Origin: Pseudomonadota bacterium
GTDB lineage: Bacteria > Desulfobacterota > Syntrophia > Syntrophales > JADFWA01
Direction of reading: 5' to 3'
Assembly (NCBI GenBank): GCA_030596145.1
Contig: JAUVKS010000105.1
Coordinates: 1-6,808 of the forward strand
Length of the DNA: 6,808 bases
The translations under genes were made by a program, and so were the position numbers. The notes below the pieces were generated by a model. It saw only the letters and a list, made by a program, of their open reading frames with translations. It was not told the DNA's origin and did no database searches. Numbering within the stretch: position 1 is the stretch's first letter; the number at the start of each line of letters is the position of its first letter. Shown here in pieces: positions 1 to 6,201 of the stretch.

Positions 1-75
1 GTCAAGAAAAAAGTATTTTGCCACCACGAGGAAAACAATCTCTTCTCCCTCAACGGCATCCAGCAAATTTTTCAT
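1..75 (-). pseudogene. Possible remnant of a Phd/YefM-like antitoxin, cut by the window edge
   Basis: An ATG at 75 (minus strand) opens a 25-codon frame that runs off the window and begins MKNLLDAVEGEEIVF. The stretch LLDAVEGEEIVF resembles the LLDxVExGEEIxI core of Phd/YefM-type antitoxins. In that family an Arg-Arg-Gly-Lys stretch normally follows. Here a similar Arg-Gly-Gly-Lys appears only in a different reading frame, and a TGA directly precedes the ATG, so the resemblance would need a frameshift and a stop. The opposite strand is also open over this stretch (1-96). No toxin gene is visible. This is a guess from one short motif, and it may be non-coding. Confidence 0.2.
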
Positions 76-174
76 TCACTCCGGATTCAGGGTTGAAGAA
101 TACAAAAATATGTGAAAAGATGCTAAAATCAAGGGCTTCGACAATAAGGGGAGAGCTTGCATAATACCTATAAT

Positions 175-270
175 GTCATTGCGAATCCACCGTAGGCGGA
201 TGACGCAATCTCTAACTCCATGTAATCATAATAGATTGCCACGTCGCTTCGCTCCTCGCAATGGCCTGAC
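175..270. repeat. Imperfect palindromic dispersed repeat (GTCATTGCGA...CAATGGCCTGAC type)
   Basis: The left end reads GTCATTGCGA and a CGCAATCT block follows at about 204-211. The right half carries AGATTGCC and then TCGCTTCGCTCCTCGCAATG, ending in CTGAC, so the two halves are an imperfect inverted repeat of about 40 bases each around a short AT-rich centre. The left half holds a nested hairpin in which ATCC and GGAT pair around CC/GG. Elements with TTGCGAGGAGCGAAGCGACG-like arms are, from general knowledge, highly repeated between genes in many Desulfobacterota and other genomes. No transposase is present, so it would be a non-autonomous or REP/MITE-like unit. It lies 38 bases before the YacP-family gene. 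The rest of 1-308 shows no supported gene. Confidence 0.75.
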
Positions 271-308
271 ATGTATTTTTCAAAGCTCTCGGGGAAAGAT
301 TGTAAAAT

Positions 309-827
309 ATGCATATTATAATCGACGGATACAACCTTATCAGACAGTCAGATGTTCTGAAAGATTTCGAAAGAGTCAGTCTGGAAAATGGACGCAAGGA
401 ATTGATCCGCAGGGTTGCACTCTACAAAAAATCCAGGGGGCACAAAATAACCATCGTTTTTGATGGATGGGTAAGCGGCCCCCCAACAGAGGAACGCGAC
501 AGGGAAGGAGGAATTAATATTATATATTCCCGCAAGGGGGAAAAAGCGGACGAGGTTATAAAACGGATGGCAAAAACCAGCGGGGAAGAAATCGTTGTCG
601 TCACATCGGACAGGGAAATAACAGATTCCATCAGCAGAAGCGGCGGTGTTGCTATTCCTTCTCCGGAGTTTGAAGTTAAAATGGAGGGGATGCCCCATTA
701 TGAGCATACTCCACCAGATGATAAAGATCAGTACGATAAGGTGTTCAAGGGAACCAAAAAGAAAGGGCCATCAAGAAAGATTTCCAGAAAAAAGAGGGGA
801 ATACTTAAAAGGACAAGGAAGTTATAG
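309..827 (+). CDS. YacP-like NYN (PIN-fold) domain protein, putative ribonuclease
   Basis: The 172-residue protein has the NYN/YacP fold signature: it opens with the strand MHIIIDGYNLI (Asp6), followed by VFDG (Asp52), GEKADEVI (Asp81) and VVVTSDREI (Asp101). These spaced acidic residues match the metal-binding aspartates of PIN/NYN nucleases. The relative Rae1/YacP of Bacillus is a ribosome-associated mRNA endonuclease, so a role in cutting RNA in the cytoplasm is inferred, not shown. Residues 149-172 form a Lys/Arg-rich tail that could bind RNA or the ribosome. The ATG at 309 places the first beta strand at the very N-terminus, as is usual; the Shine-Dalgarno site is weak. The stop codon overlaps the end of holA on the other strand by 6 bases. 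Confidence 0.85.
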   Translation: MHIIIDGYNLIRQSDVLKDFERVSLENGRKELIRRVALYKKSRGHKITIVFDGWVSGPPTEERDREGGINIIYSRKGEKADEVIKRMAKTSGEEIVVVTSDREITDSISRSGGVAIPSPEFEVKMEGMPHYEHTPPDDKDQYDKVFKGTKKKGPSRKISRKKRGILKRTRKL

Positions 828-2021
828 GCAGACATCAACAAAGAAGCGCTCGAGCGCAAGCTTCGGGTTCTTCCCGGTAGTTTTCAGGGCAAGATCAACA
901 TCTACAAGGGTCTCGAAATGCTTTAACAACTCCCCATATGAGAACCTTCTGGAATTTTTTAGTGCGTTGTAAATTACATAAGGATGCTGGCTGGCAAGCC
1001 CCCCCTTCTCTTTACCTGACTGATTTACCCACTCCTTTATTTCGGGATAAACGGTGCCTTGGAATCGATTGTAGTCCATTTCGGGATAGAACAAGGCAAG
1101 TCTTTCCGAACGTAGAAAAATCTTTGCATGAAGTAGAAGTCTTACTTCCCTGGTTACCATCGTCAGGATCATAAGATAGTGAACACCTTGATCAAGAAGA
1201 TCTTTCAATGTTAAAAGGGATTTCTCTATATTCTTTTCGGCCAGGGCAGTAGTCAAATCAAATATAGAATCTTCTTTTGTCTTGCCTATTACATCCTCAA
1301 CATCTTTTTCCTCAATTAAAGACCTGTCGCCAGTATATGTAATCAGCTTTTCCAGAGCCCCCCTGAATTCCCTGAGGTTAAACCCGGTCTTTCTTTCCAG
1401 GGCCCAAAATGCCTCTGCCGAGAGCTTTTTCCCACTTGCGGCGAGGAGTTCCTCCGCAATATCCGTCAGTAGCTTCCTCTGGCTCTTTTCACCCTTCACG
1501 CGCGAAAAACCGAGGACAACTCCAATATCGGATATTGCCTTAAAAAGTTTCTTCCTTTTGTCTACAGAATAATTAGCAGTCAGTATCAGACAATTACCTT
1601 CCGGAATACCAGATGTCAAAACATCCACAAGCGCACGTGGGCCTTCTTTGGATTGCCCCATATCCTCAAACTGACTATCTTCTAATTCTTTATCAATTTT
1701 TTCTGTGTGGTCAGGCATAATGGCCTTAGAATGGAATAATGACGAATTCTTTACAACTACAACCTTTTCCCCGGGGATAAGGGGAGGGGTGAGGATAGAT
1801 TCACATATACTGTCAACATCTTCATTTTCCTCATCAAAATAGAAGCGATTAAGGTCACTGCTTCCTCCGGGGAGGACAAGGCTGATTATCTTATCAAAAG
1901 CATCCTTTACCAGATATTCCTCGTCTCCATAAATGAGATAGCAGGGGGCAACATCCCCTTTTTTAATGTCACTAAGGATTGCGCCCAGGGTTCTTCCCGT
2001 ATCACTTGCCAACAAGCCCAT
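822..2021 (-). CDS. holA: DNA polymerase III subunit delta (clamp-loader subunit)
   Basis: Delta is the clamp-loader subunit that binds and opens the beta sliding clamp during loading at primed sites. The N-terminal signature CYLIYGDEEYLVKDA (about residues 27-41) is typical of HolA, and the C-terminal collar domain shows HPYVIYNALKNSRRFS then LALERFF at about 347-393. At 399 residues it is about 50 longer than the E. coli protein (343). Part of the excess is an acidic stretch near 98-130, after KVVVVKNSSLF, plus an N-terminal extension of a few residues. The ATG at 2021 has GAGG seven bases upstream. It is the last gene of the leftward block, 154 bases beyond rpsU across a large inverted repeat. 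The end overlaps the convergent YacP-family gene by 6 bases. Confidence 0.93.
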   Translation of the reverse strand: MGLLASDTGRTLGAILSDIKKGDVAPCYLIYGDEEYLVKDAFDKIISLVLPGGSSDLNRFYFDEENEDVDSICESILTPPLIPGEKVVVVKNSSLFHSKAIMPDHTEKIDKELEDSQFEDMGQSKEGPRALVDVLTSGIPEGNCLILTANYSVDKRKKLFKAISDIGVVLGFSRVKGEKSQRKLLTDIAEELLAASGKKLSAEAFWALERKTGFNLREFRGALEKLITYTGDRSLIEEKDVEDVIGKTKEDSIFDLTTALAEKNIEKSLLTLKDLLDQGVHYLMILTMVTREVRLLLHAKIFLRSERLALFYPEMDYNRFQGTVYPEIKEWVNQSGKEKGGLASQHPYVIYNALKNSRRFSYGELLKHFETLVDVDLALKTTGKNPKLALERFFVDVCL

Positions 2022-2099
2022 TAGTCATCCTCATAATAGTTCACCACAAAGGCGCAAAGATTTAAAGACTAATGCATGGTTTAAGTGAGCAAAGTTTGA

Positions 2100-2170
2100 A
2101 GTGCTTAAAGTGAGCTAAAGTTATGGCATTTGATCCTTAACTTTAGGCACTTTAGTTCACTTTAGGCACT
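2100..2170. repeat. Long inverted repeat (21-bp arms) between rpsU and holA
   Basis: The left arm (2100-2120, starting AGTGCTTAAAG) pairs with the right arm (2150-2170, ending TTTAGGCACT) over all 21 positions, two of them G-U pairs on one RNA strand, around a 29-base centre. The unit CTTTAGGCACTTTAG recurs inside the right half, and a diverged copy (AAGTGAGCAAAGTTTGAAG) lies just outside the left arm, so the region is built from a short unit of about 15-17 bases. On the minus strand it would fold in the rpsU-holA transcript, starting only 5 bases after the rpsU stop codon. No U-run follows the stem, so it is not a standard intrinsic terminator. An mRNA-stability or processing role, or a dispersed repeat, is possible. 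Confidence 0.85.
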
Positions 2171-2175
2171 CTTGT

Positions 2176-2364
2176 TTAATATCTTCGCCTTCGGGCCTTA
2201 ATAAGTCTTCTGCGAGCCTCAATGGCCTTCCTCTTCTTTTTCACAGAGGGTTTCTCATACGCTCTGCGTAACTTGAGTTCCTTGAATAACCCGCTCTTGG
2301 AGAGTTTATTCTTGAGAACTTTCAAGGCTCTTTCTACATCATTGTCAAATACTTTTACCTCCAA
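2176..2364 (-). CDS. rpsU: 30S ribosomal protein bS21
   Basis: A 62-residue, very basic protein. The sequence EVKVFDNDVERALKVLKNKL followed by KSGLFKELKLRRAYEKPSVKKKRK and an Arg-rich tail (RRLIKARRRRY) is a full-length bS21. This protein of the small subunit lies near the anti-Shine-Dalgarno end of 16S rRNA and assists initiation. The start is a TTG at 2364: no in-frame ATG lies upstream, the homology begins at the next residue, and GGAAGG sits six bases before it. In many bacteria rpsU is followed by dnaG and rpoD; here the next gene is holA. It is separated from hisC upstream by a terminator and repeats, so it probably has its own promoter, which I could not locate with confidence. Confidence 0.95.
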   Translation of the reverse strand: MEVKVFDNDVERALKVLKNKLSKSGLFKELKLRRAYEKPSVKKKRKAIEARRRLIKARRRRY

Positions 2365-2370
2365 AATATA

Positions 2371-2376
2371 CCTTCC
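2371..2376 (-). promoter_or_regulatory. Shine-Dalgarno site fixing the TTG start of rpsU
   Basis: On the minus strand GGAAGG is followed by six bases (TATATT) and then TTG. The strong site at near-ideal spacing supports TTG at 2364 as the true initiation codon. Confidence 0.75.
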
Positions 2377-2400
2377 TTTCTTTTATCATTTGTAATTATT

Positions 2401-2592
2401 TAACCACTAAGTCACCAAGACACAAAGGGGGAAATAGATTACATTCCCCCACCGGCAAGGGGAAATCCCATTGCAAAAAACAACAGATCCGGCATACACT
2501 GTATAAAAGAATTATAAATCTTTGGTGACTTTGTGCCTTGCCTGTCTGCCGTGCCTCCAACACAGGTAGGGTGGCTACTTTCATCCTGATTG
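2401..2592. repeat. Composite repeat region with inverted AAGTCACCAA blocks
   Basis: The left end reads TAACCACTAAGTCACCAAGA and continues CACAAAGG; the block AAGTCACCAA at 2409-2418 is inverted as TTGGTGACTT at 2522-2531, followed by TGTGCCTTG. Between them GGGGGAAAT (from about 2427) can pair with ATTCCCCC. To the right, CCTGTCTGCCGTGCCTCC and ACAGG form a further dyad near 2540-2570. The TAACCAC...CAAGACACAAAG phrase is, from general knowledge, a common intergenic repeat in Desulfobacterota and several other phyla. It fills most of the 334-base gap between hisC and rpsU (2365-2698); the rest of the gap holds the hisC terminator and the rpsU Shine-Dalgarno site. No gene is credible there. 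Confidence 0.65.
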
Positions 2593-2599
2593 TTGACAC

Positions 2600-2648
2600 A
2601 AAAAAGGGGCAGCACGGCAAAGCATCAGCTCGTGCCGTAATCTACCCC
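2600..2648 (-). terminator. Rho-independent terminator after hisC
   Basis: Read on the minus strand, GGGGTAG (from 2648) pairs with CTGCCCC (one T-G wobble). An inner stem ACGGCA/TGCCGT and a third stem AGC/GCT close on a TGAT loop. The outer CCCC is followed at once by six T residues (2605-2600). It starts 50 bases after the hisC stop and should end the TPR-peptidase-hisC transcript before rpsU. Confidence 0.85.
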
Positions 2649-2698
2649 AAATTTCCGCCTATTTTATATCACTCTCCTTGCTTACAATTGACAGATGG

Positions 2699-3787
2699 CT
2701 AAGTGGATCTTGACTCCAACCCTTCACCAACCATAATATCCTTTAATGCTCCTAAAAATTCCTCGTTCTCTTCAGAGCTTCCTACTGCGACTCTCATACA
2801 ATTTTGCAGGACCTCTGGAGTGCTGAACTTTTTTATCAATATTTCCTTCTCTATTAGTTTGACGTATACACTATTTGTATCGAAAGAACAACTAAAAAGA
2901 ATAAAATTTGCGTCGGAAGCATAGGGGTGAATCCCGTTAATTCTTTTCAGTCCATCGAAAAGCTCTTCCCTCCTGCTGACAACCTTATCCGCCTGCTTCT
3001 GGAATTCCGCTTCATTCTCAATATAGAGGCTGGCCACGATCTGTGAAAAGGTGTTCAGGTTGTAAGGAAGTCTCACCTTGTTCAACTCATGAACCAGAGA
3101 AGGGCAACCGATAAGGACCCCTATCCTCATGGCAGCTAACCCCACCTTGGAAAGAGACTTCAGGATCACAAGGTTTTCATGTCGCTCAAGATATGACAGA
3201 AACTTCTTTCCGGAAAAGTTAGCATAGGCCTCATCAACAACCACAATGCCGTTTGATTCCTTTATTATCACCTCTATCTTGCCGGCATCAAAACAATTAC
3301 CGGTAGGGCTGTTCGGATAGCTAATAAATATCAATTCCGGGGACTTATCGGCTATAATCTCAAGCATGGAAGTCGTATCCAGATCAAACTGACTATCAAG
3401 GGGAACTTCTATTACCTTATGACCGGCATTAAGGGCGGATATCTTATACATAGCAAAGGTAGGAATTGGAATCATAACGCCTGAAGCCTGCCCCTTTATC
3501 GTCATTAGAAGGACCTGAATGAGTTCATCCGATCCGTTCCCGACAAGCAACATATCATTGTCAACCCCATAGAGTCTGGCAAGCCCTGCTCTGAATTCGG
3601 GGGAGCCGGGTTCAGGATAACGGTTCAGCGGAACCTTCTTTATCCTTTCAATAATCCTGCTTCTCAGTGAATCCGAAATGTCATAGGGATTCTCATTTGC
3701 GTCAAGTTTAATCCGGCAGGATACCTCGGCAGCAGAATATGCCTCCTGATTTAGTATCTCTTCCCTTACAAGTGTTTTAATATTCAT
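2699..3787 (-). CDS. hisC: Histidinol-phosphate aminotransferase
   Basis: This PLP-dependent fold-type I enzyme transfers an amino group from glutamate to imidazole acetol phosphate, giving histidinol phosphate in histidine biosynthesis. Family marks are LDANENPYD (about residues 28-36), NRYPEPG, GNGSDELIQ, YPNSPTGN with the cofactor-contacting Asn159, VVVDEAYANF (Asp185, Tyr188), the PLP lysine Lys214 in SLSKVGLAAMRIG, and CMRVAVG with the substrate-carboxylate Arg332. The length of 362 is normal. I chose the ATG at 3787 (AAAGGT eight bases upstream) over the TTG one codon earlier at 3790. It lies 62 bases after the peptidase gene on the same strand and is followed by a strong terminator. 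No other his genes are in view. A broader aromatic aminotransferase is possible, but HisC fits better. Confidence 0.92.
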   Translation of the reverse strand: MNIKTLVREEILNQEAYSAAEVSCRIKLDANENPYDISDSLRSRIIERIKKVPLNRYPEPGSPEFRAGLARLYGVDNDMLLVGNGSDELIQVLLMTIKGQASGVMIPIPTFAMYKISALNAGHKVIEVPLDSQFDLDTTSMLEIIADKSPELIFISYPNSPTGNCFDAGKIEVIIKESNGIVVVDEAYANFSGKKFLSYLERHENLVILKSLSKVGLAAMRIGVLIGCPSLVHELNKVRLPYNLNTFSQIVASLYIENEAEFQKQADKVVSRREELFDGLKRINGIHPYASDANFILFSCSFDTNSVYVKLIEKEILIKKFSTPEVLQNCMRVAVGSSEENEEFLGALKDIMVGEGLESRST

Positions 3788-3849
3788 CAATAAGTACCTT
3801 TACTGAAATAATGAATTTTCCCGCAAAAAATAATTTTAAAAAACTAATA

Positions 3850-4980
3850 TCACAATATTCTCAAATCCTTCGGCATCCCAGCCAGAATCTCACAACCATT
3901 CTCTTCAACCAGGACCATGCTTTCTATACGAACACCCCACAAGTCTGGGATATAGATACCCGGTTCTATGGTAATCACCATACCCGCTTCCAGATAACTA
4001 TCCGATTCGGCGGATATCCGCGGAGCTTCATGAACATCGAGACCCACACCATGACCTGTACCATGGGAAAAATATTTTCCCAGACCTGCACTTTCTATAT
4101 GATTCCTGGCAATCCTGTCAACTTCTTCGCAGGCAACTCCAGCCCTGACAGAATCCACAGCCCTGTCATGGGCATCCTTTACAATACCGTACACCTCTCT
4201 CTGCCTGTCCGTGATATTCCCGACGACAAAAGTGCAAGTTTCATCGGAATGATAACCGCCATATACCGCGCCATAATCTATAACCACAAAATCTCCAAGT
4301 TCAATCTTCCTGAATCCTGGTGTCGCATGTGGCAGGGCGGCGTTTCTTCCGGAGGCTACTATTGTTTCAAAGGAAACTTTCTCTGCCCCTTCACCTCTCA
4401 TCCTGTATTCCAGCTCCAGAGCAATATCCCTCTCGCTCATACCCGGCCTGACCAGCTCCAGTGTGGAAATAAGCGCCTGAGATGATATCTCGACTGCCTT
4501 TTTTATCAATTCTATTTCGTTTTGGTCTTTGATGGCCCTTAGAGAACCGATCTCCTTAGATACCGGCCTCAGTTCCAGACCATCAAGCCTGTTTTTCAGA
4601 CTCAAACAGTGATCGAAGTTTATCGCCACCGATTCAAAACCAACGGTCTGCAACCCTGAATCGGTCATCACCTCAACGATTCCGTCTATTTTATCACTGT
4701 ATTCAAAAATCTCCGCCCCACGGGCTTCCCCTTTCGCCTGGGTTACATAACGACCATCCACCATCAATACAACCCTGCTCTCCCCGACAAGTAGAACTCC
4801 ATCGCTTCCTGAAAAACCGATGAGGTAGCGTATATTCTTCATGTCAAAAAAGAGGACAGCTTCGACTTCAAGATCGACCAGCTTTGACCTGATGCAAGAG
4901 ATTCTCCCGGAGTAAAAATTCACGGGGGCATCTGCTAATATGCGGAATGTTTCTTCGTCTTGTTTAGATTTTCCAGCCAT
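3850..4980 (-). CDS. M24-family Xaa-Pro peptidase (aminopeptidase P / prolidase type)
   Basis: A 376-residue cytoplasmic metallopeptidase that should remove residues N-terminal to proline. The creatinase-like N-domain (about 26-150) contains MKNIRYLIGFSGSDG. The pita-bread catalytic domain (about 157-370) carries all five dinuclear-metal ligands: Asp235 (VVIDYGA), Asp246 (HSDETCT), His310 (HGTGHGVGLDVHE), Glu339 (ITIEPGIY) and Glu353 (VRIES). The ATG at 4980 lies within the last codons of the TPR gene in another frame and has GGTGAG eight bases upstream. A GTG at 4923, just after the TPR stop, would give a protein beginning nearer the usual N-terminus but has no Shine-Dalgarno site. The stop is TGA at 3852-3850, which shows that TGA acts as a normal stop here. 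Whether it acts as PepP or PepQ cannot be told from sequence. Confidence 0.9.
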   Translation of the reverse strand: MAGKSKQDEETFRILADAPVNFYSGRISCIRSKLVDLEVEAVLFFDMKNIRYLIGFSGSDGVLLVGESRVVLMVDGRYVTQAKGEARGAEIFEYSDKIDGIVEVMTDSGLQTVGFESVAINFDHCLSLKNRLDGLELRPVSKEIGSLRAIKDQNEIELIKKAVEISSQALISTLELVRPGMSERDIALELEYRMRGEGAEKVSFETIVASGRNAALPHATPGFRKIELGDFVVIDYGAVYGGYHSDETCTFVVGNITDRQREVYGIVKDAHDRAVDSVRAGVACEEVDRIARNHIESAGLGKYFSHGTGHGVGLDVHEAPRISAESDSYLEAGMVITIEPGIYIPDLWGVRIESMVLVEENGCEILAGMPKDLRIL

Positions 4981-5675
4981 TTATTCAGCTCACCAATTAC
5001 TAAATCTCGCTTTTCTTCTGAAAATGCCTCCGATTTTCCCCCATCCAACATGGCATCGATATTTATCAACATCTCCGCCGCCTTGACGTTCCCGGTATCC
5101 GCCTTAAGAATTTCATCTAAGACTTCCCTCGCCATCCCGAGATGCCCCTGTTTCATATATAGCTTCGCCAGGGTTATTGTGCGGAATTCTGCTGACACAT
5201 GTTCAAAACCATCTCCTAAATCTTCCCCATCTTCTTCATCCGAAATGGTATCCTGTTGAAATGAATCGATGAGGAAGTCGAGCTTCGCAGATACATCTTT
5301 AGAATCCGGCGAATCAGGATTCAGTGAAATAAATCTACGGTAGGCCATTATCGCATTTTCGGCAAGGTCCTTTTCCCGGTAAATATCTCCCAGGTACTCA
5401 AAGACACGAGACAAGTTAAGAATATCACTCTCCACACCTTCCAGAACCTCAATGGCCTCCTCCATCTTACCCATCTTGACCAGGGAAAAACCGACAATGA
5501 TCTTCGCATCTATATCTCCAGGAAAACGAGCAAGCCTTTCCTGCGCCAAAGCAGCGCCCCTGTCAAATAAACCCTGTTCTAAATATGCCTCCGCCCTGGA
5601 AAGAAATTCCTTTCTATCTTCGAGATTCCGGAAGCTTATATATTCTTGTCTTTCAATGGTCTTTGACTCATCCAT
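4935..5675 (-). CDS. Tetratricopeptide-repeat protein, function unknown
   Basis: The 246-residue protein has no signal peptide. TPR-like helical pairs are visible at about 24-57 (EAYLEQGLFDRGAALAQERL), 58-80 (VGFSLVKMGKMEEAIEVLEG), 91-121 (YLGDIYREKDLAENAIMAYR) and 165-200 (LAKLYMKQGHLGMAREVLDE). An acidic linker (about 139-158) splits the set. TPR domains mediate protein contacts, so an adaptor role is inferred with no known partner. It is the first gene of the leftward block, and its end overlaps the peptidase start by 46 bases in a different frame, suggesting translational coupling. The start at 5675 has only a poor Shine-Dalgarno site (GGGAG, 16 bases away). The 195 bases upstream separate it from divergent queF and must hold both promoters. 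Confidence 0.8.
   Translation of the reverse strand: MDESKTIERQEYISFRNLEDRKEFLSRAEAYLEQGLFDRGAALAQERLARFPGDIDAKIIVGFSLVKMGKMEEAIEVLEGVESDILNLSRVFEYLGDIYREKDLAENAIMAYRRFISLNPDSPDSKDVSAKLDFLIDSFQQDTISDEEDGEDLGDGFEHVSAEFRTITLAKLYMKQGHLGMAREVLDEILKADTGNVKAAEMLINIDAMLDGGKSEAFSEEKRDLVIGELNKWLENLNKTKKHSAY
4989..4994 (-). promoter_or_regulatory. Shine-Dalgarno site of the M24 peptidase, inside the TPR gene
   Basis: On the minus strand GGTGAG lies eight bases before the ATG at 4980. It supports the nested start over the GTG at 4923, which lacks any such site. Confidence 0.55.
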
Positions 5676-5870
5676 AATAATTCTTTGTTTACTCCCATCG
5701 AAGGAAGAAGAATTTGAGAAGTTCCAAGTGATTGTAGAAAGCTAACATACCACCAACAGAGTGTCAAGAAGGAAGCCCCGTACCGACTCACAAGCTGGAA
5801 AAACAGATTGACACCGGTCTCGCGGCAATGTTAAGAAATGCAAAAATCGGATTATATTTAGCGAGGATTT

Positions 5871-6200
5871 ATGGAGACAATAAATAACAAATACAAAGAG
5901 CGTGACTACGAGGTGAATATCAGATTTCCGGAATTTACCTGCCTCTGTCCGATGACTTCCCAGCCTGACTTTGCCGAAATCATAATTAATTATGTGCCGA
6001 GTGAATTGTTAGTTGAATTAAAATCACTGAAGTTCTATTTGAACTCCTTCCGCGACAAGGGGGTATTTCATGAAGAGGCGGCAAACAAAATACTCGGTGA
6101 TTTTGTGGAAAAGGTCCACCCCAAAAGAGTAGAAGTTATTGGAAACTTTAACGTAAGAGGAGGGATATACACCACGGTGAAGGCCACATATCCAAGTTAA
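5871..6200 (+). CDS. queF: NADPH-dependent 7-cyano-7-deazaguanine reductase (preQ0 reductase)
   Basis: QueF reduces the nitrile of preQ0 to the amine preQ1 in queuosine tRNA biosynthesis. In 109 residues all expected marks are present: ERDYEVNIRFPEFTCLCP with the nucleophile Cys26, QPDF with Asp33, the family signature ELKSLKFYL at 49-57, FHEE with His67 and Glu68, and the end strand VRGGIYTTV. It is the single-domain type and shorter than the 165-residue Bacillus enzyme, lacking some N-terminal residues but no catalytic ones. The ATG at 5871 has GAGG four bases upstream. Upstream (5676-5870) there is a TTGACA at 5808 without a convincing -10 box, and I see no preQ1 riboswitch. The stop codon lies one base from the end of the convergent DUF2845 gene. 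Confidence 0.93.
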   Translation: METINNKYKERDYEVNIRFPEFTCLCPMTSQPDFAEIIINYVPSELLVELKSLKFYLNSFRDKGVFHEEAANKILGDFVEKVHPKRVEVIGNFNVRGGIYTTVKATYPS

Positions 6201-6201
6201 A

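Noticed and set aside
1..96. Plus-strand open stretch from the left edge to a TGA at about 94-96
   Set aside because: About 31 codons with no recognisable motif; codon-aligned with the minus-strand frame, so it may simply mirror it.
348..707. 119-codon minus-strand open frame
   Set aside because: Shadow of the YacP-family gene, which carries the conserved NYN aspartates.
846..857. Perfect 12-base palindrome GCGCTCGAGCGC near the YacP-family stop
   Set aside because: It falls in the conserved LALERFF end of HolA and is explained by the codons; no U-run follows on the plus strand.
2396..2620. 74-codon minus-strand open frame between hisC and rpsU
   Set aside because: It lies entirely in the repeat island and terminator, has no Shine-Dalgarno site, and its peptide is a low-credibility translation of inverted repeats.
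3838..3859. Hairpin AATAT/ATATT followed by six U residues after the peptidase gene
   Set aside because: The stem is only five A-U pairs and overlaps the stop codon, too weak for a terminator.
3811..4485. 224-codon plus-strand open frame
   Set aside because: It is antisense to the M24 peptidase, whose metal ligands and motifs are intact; it has no recognisable domain.
5808..5836. TTGACA with a possible -10 box as queF promoter
   Set aside because: The hexamers 16-18 bases downstream (such as TAAGAA) match TATAAT poorly.
5821..5870. preQ1 riboswitch before queF
   Set aside because: I could not find the C-rich loop hairpin plus A-rich tail that defines preQ1-I, nor a convincing alternative.
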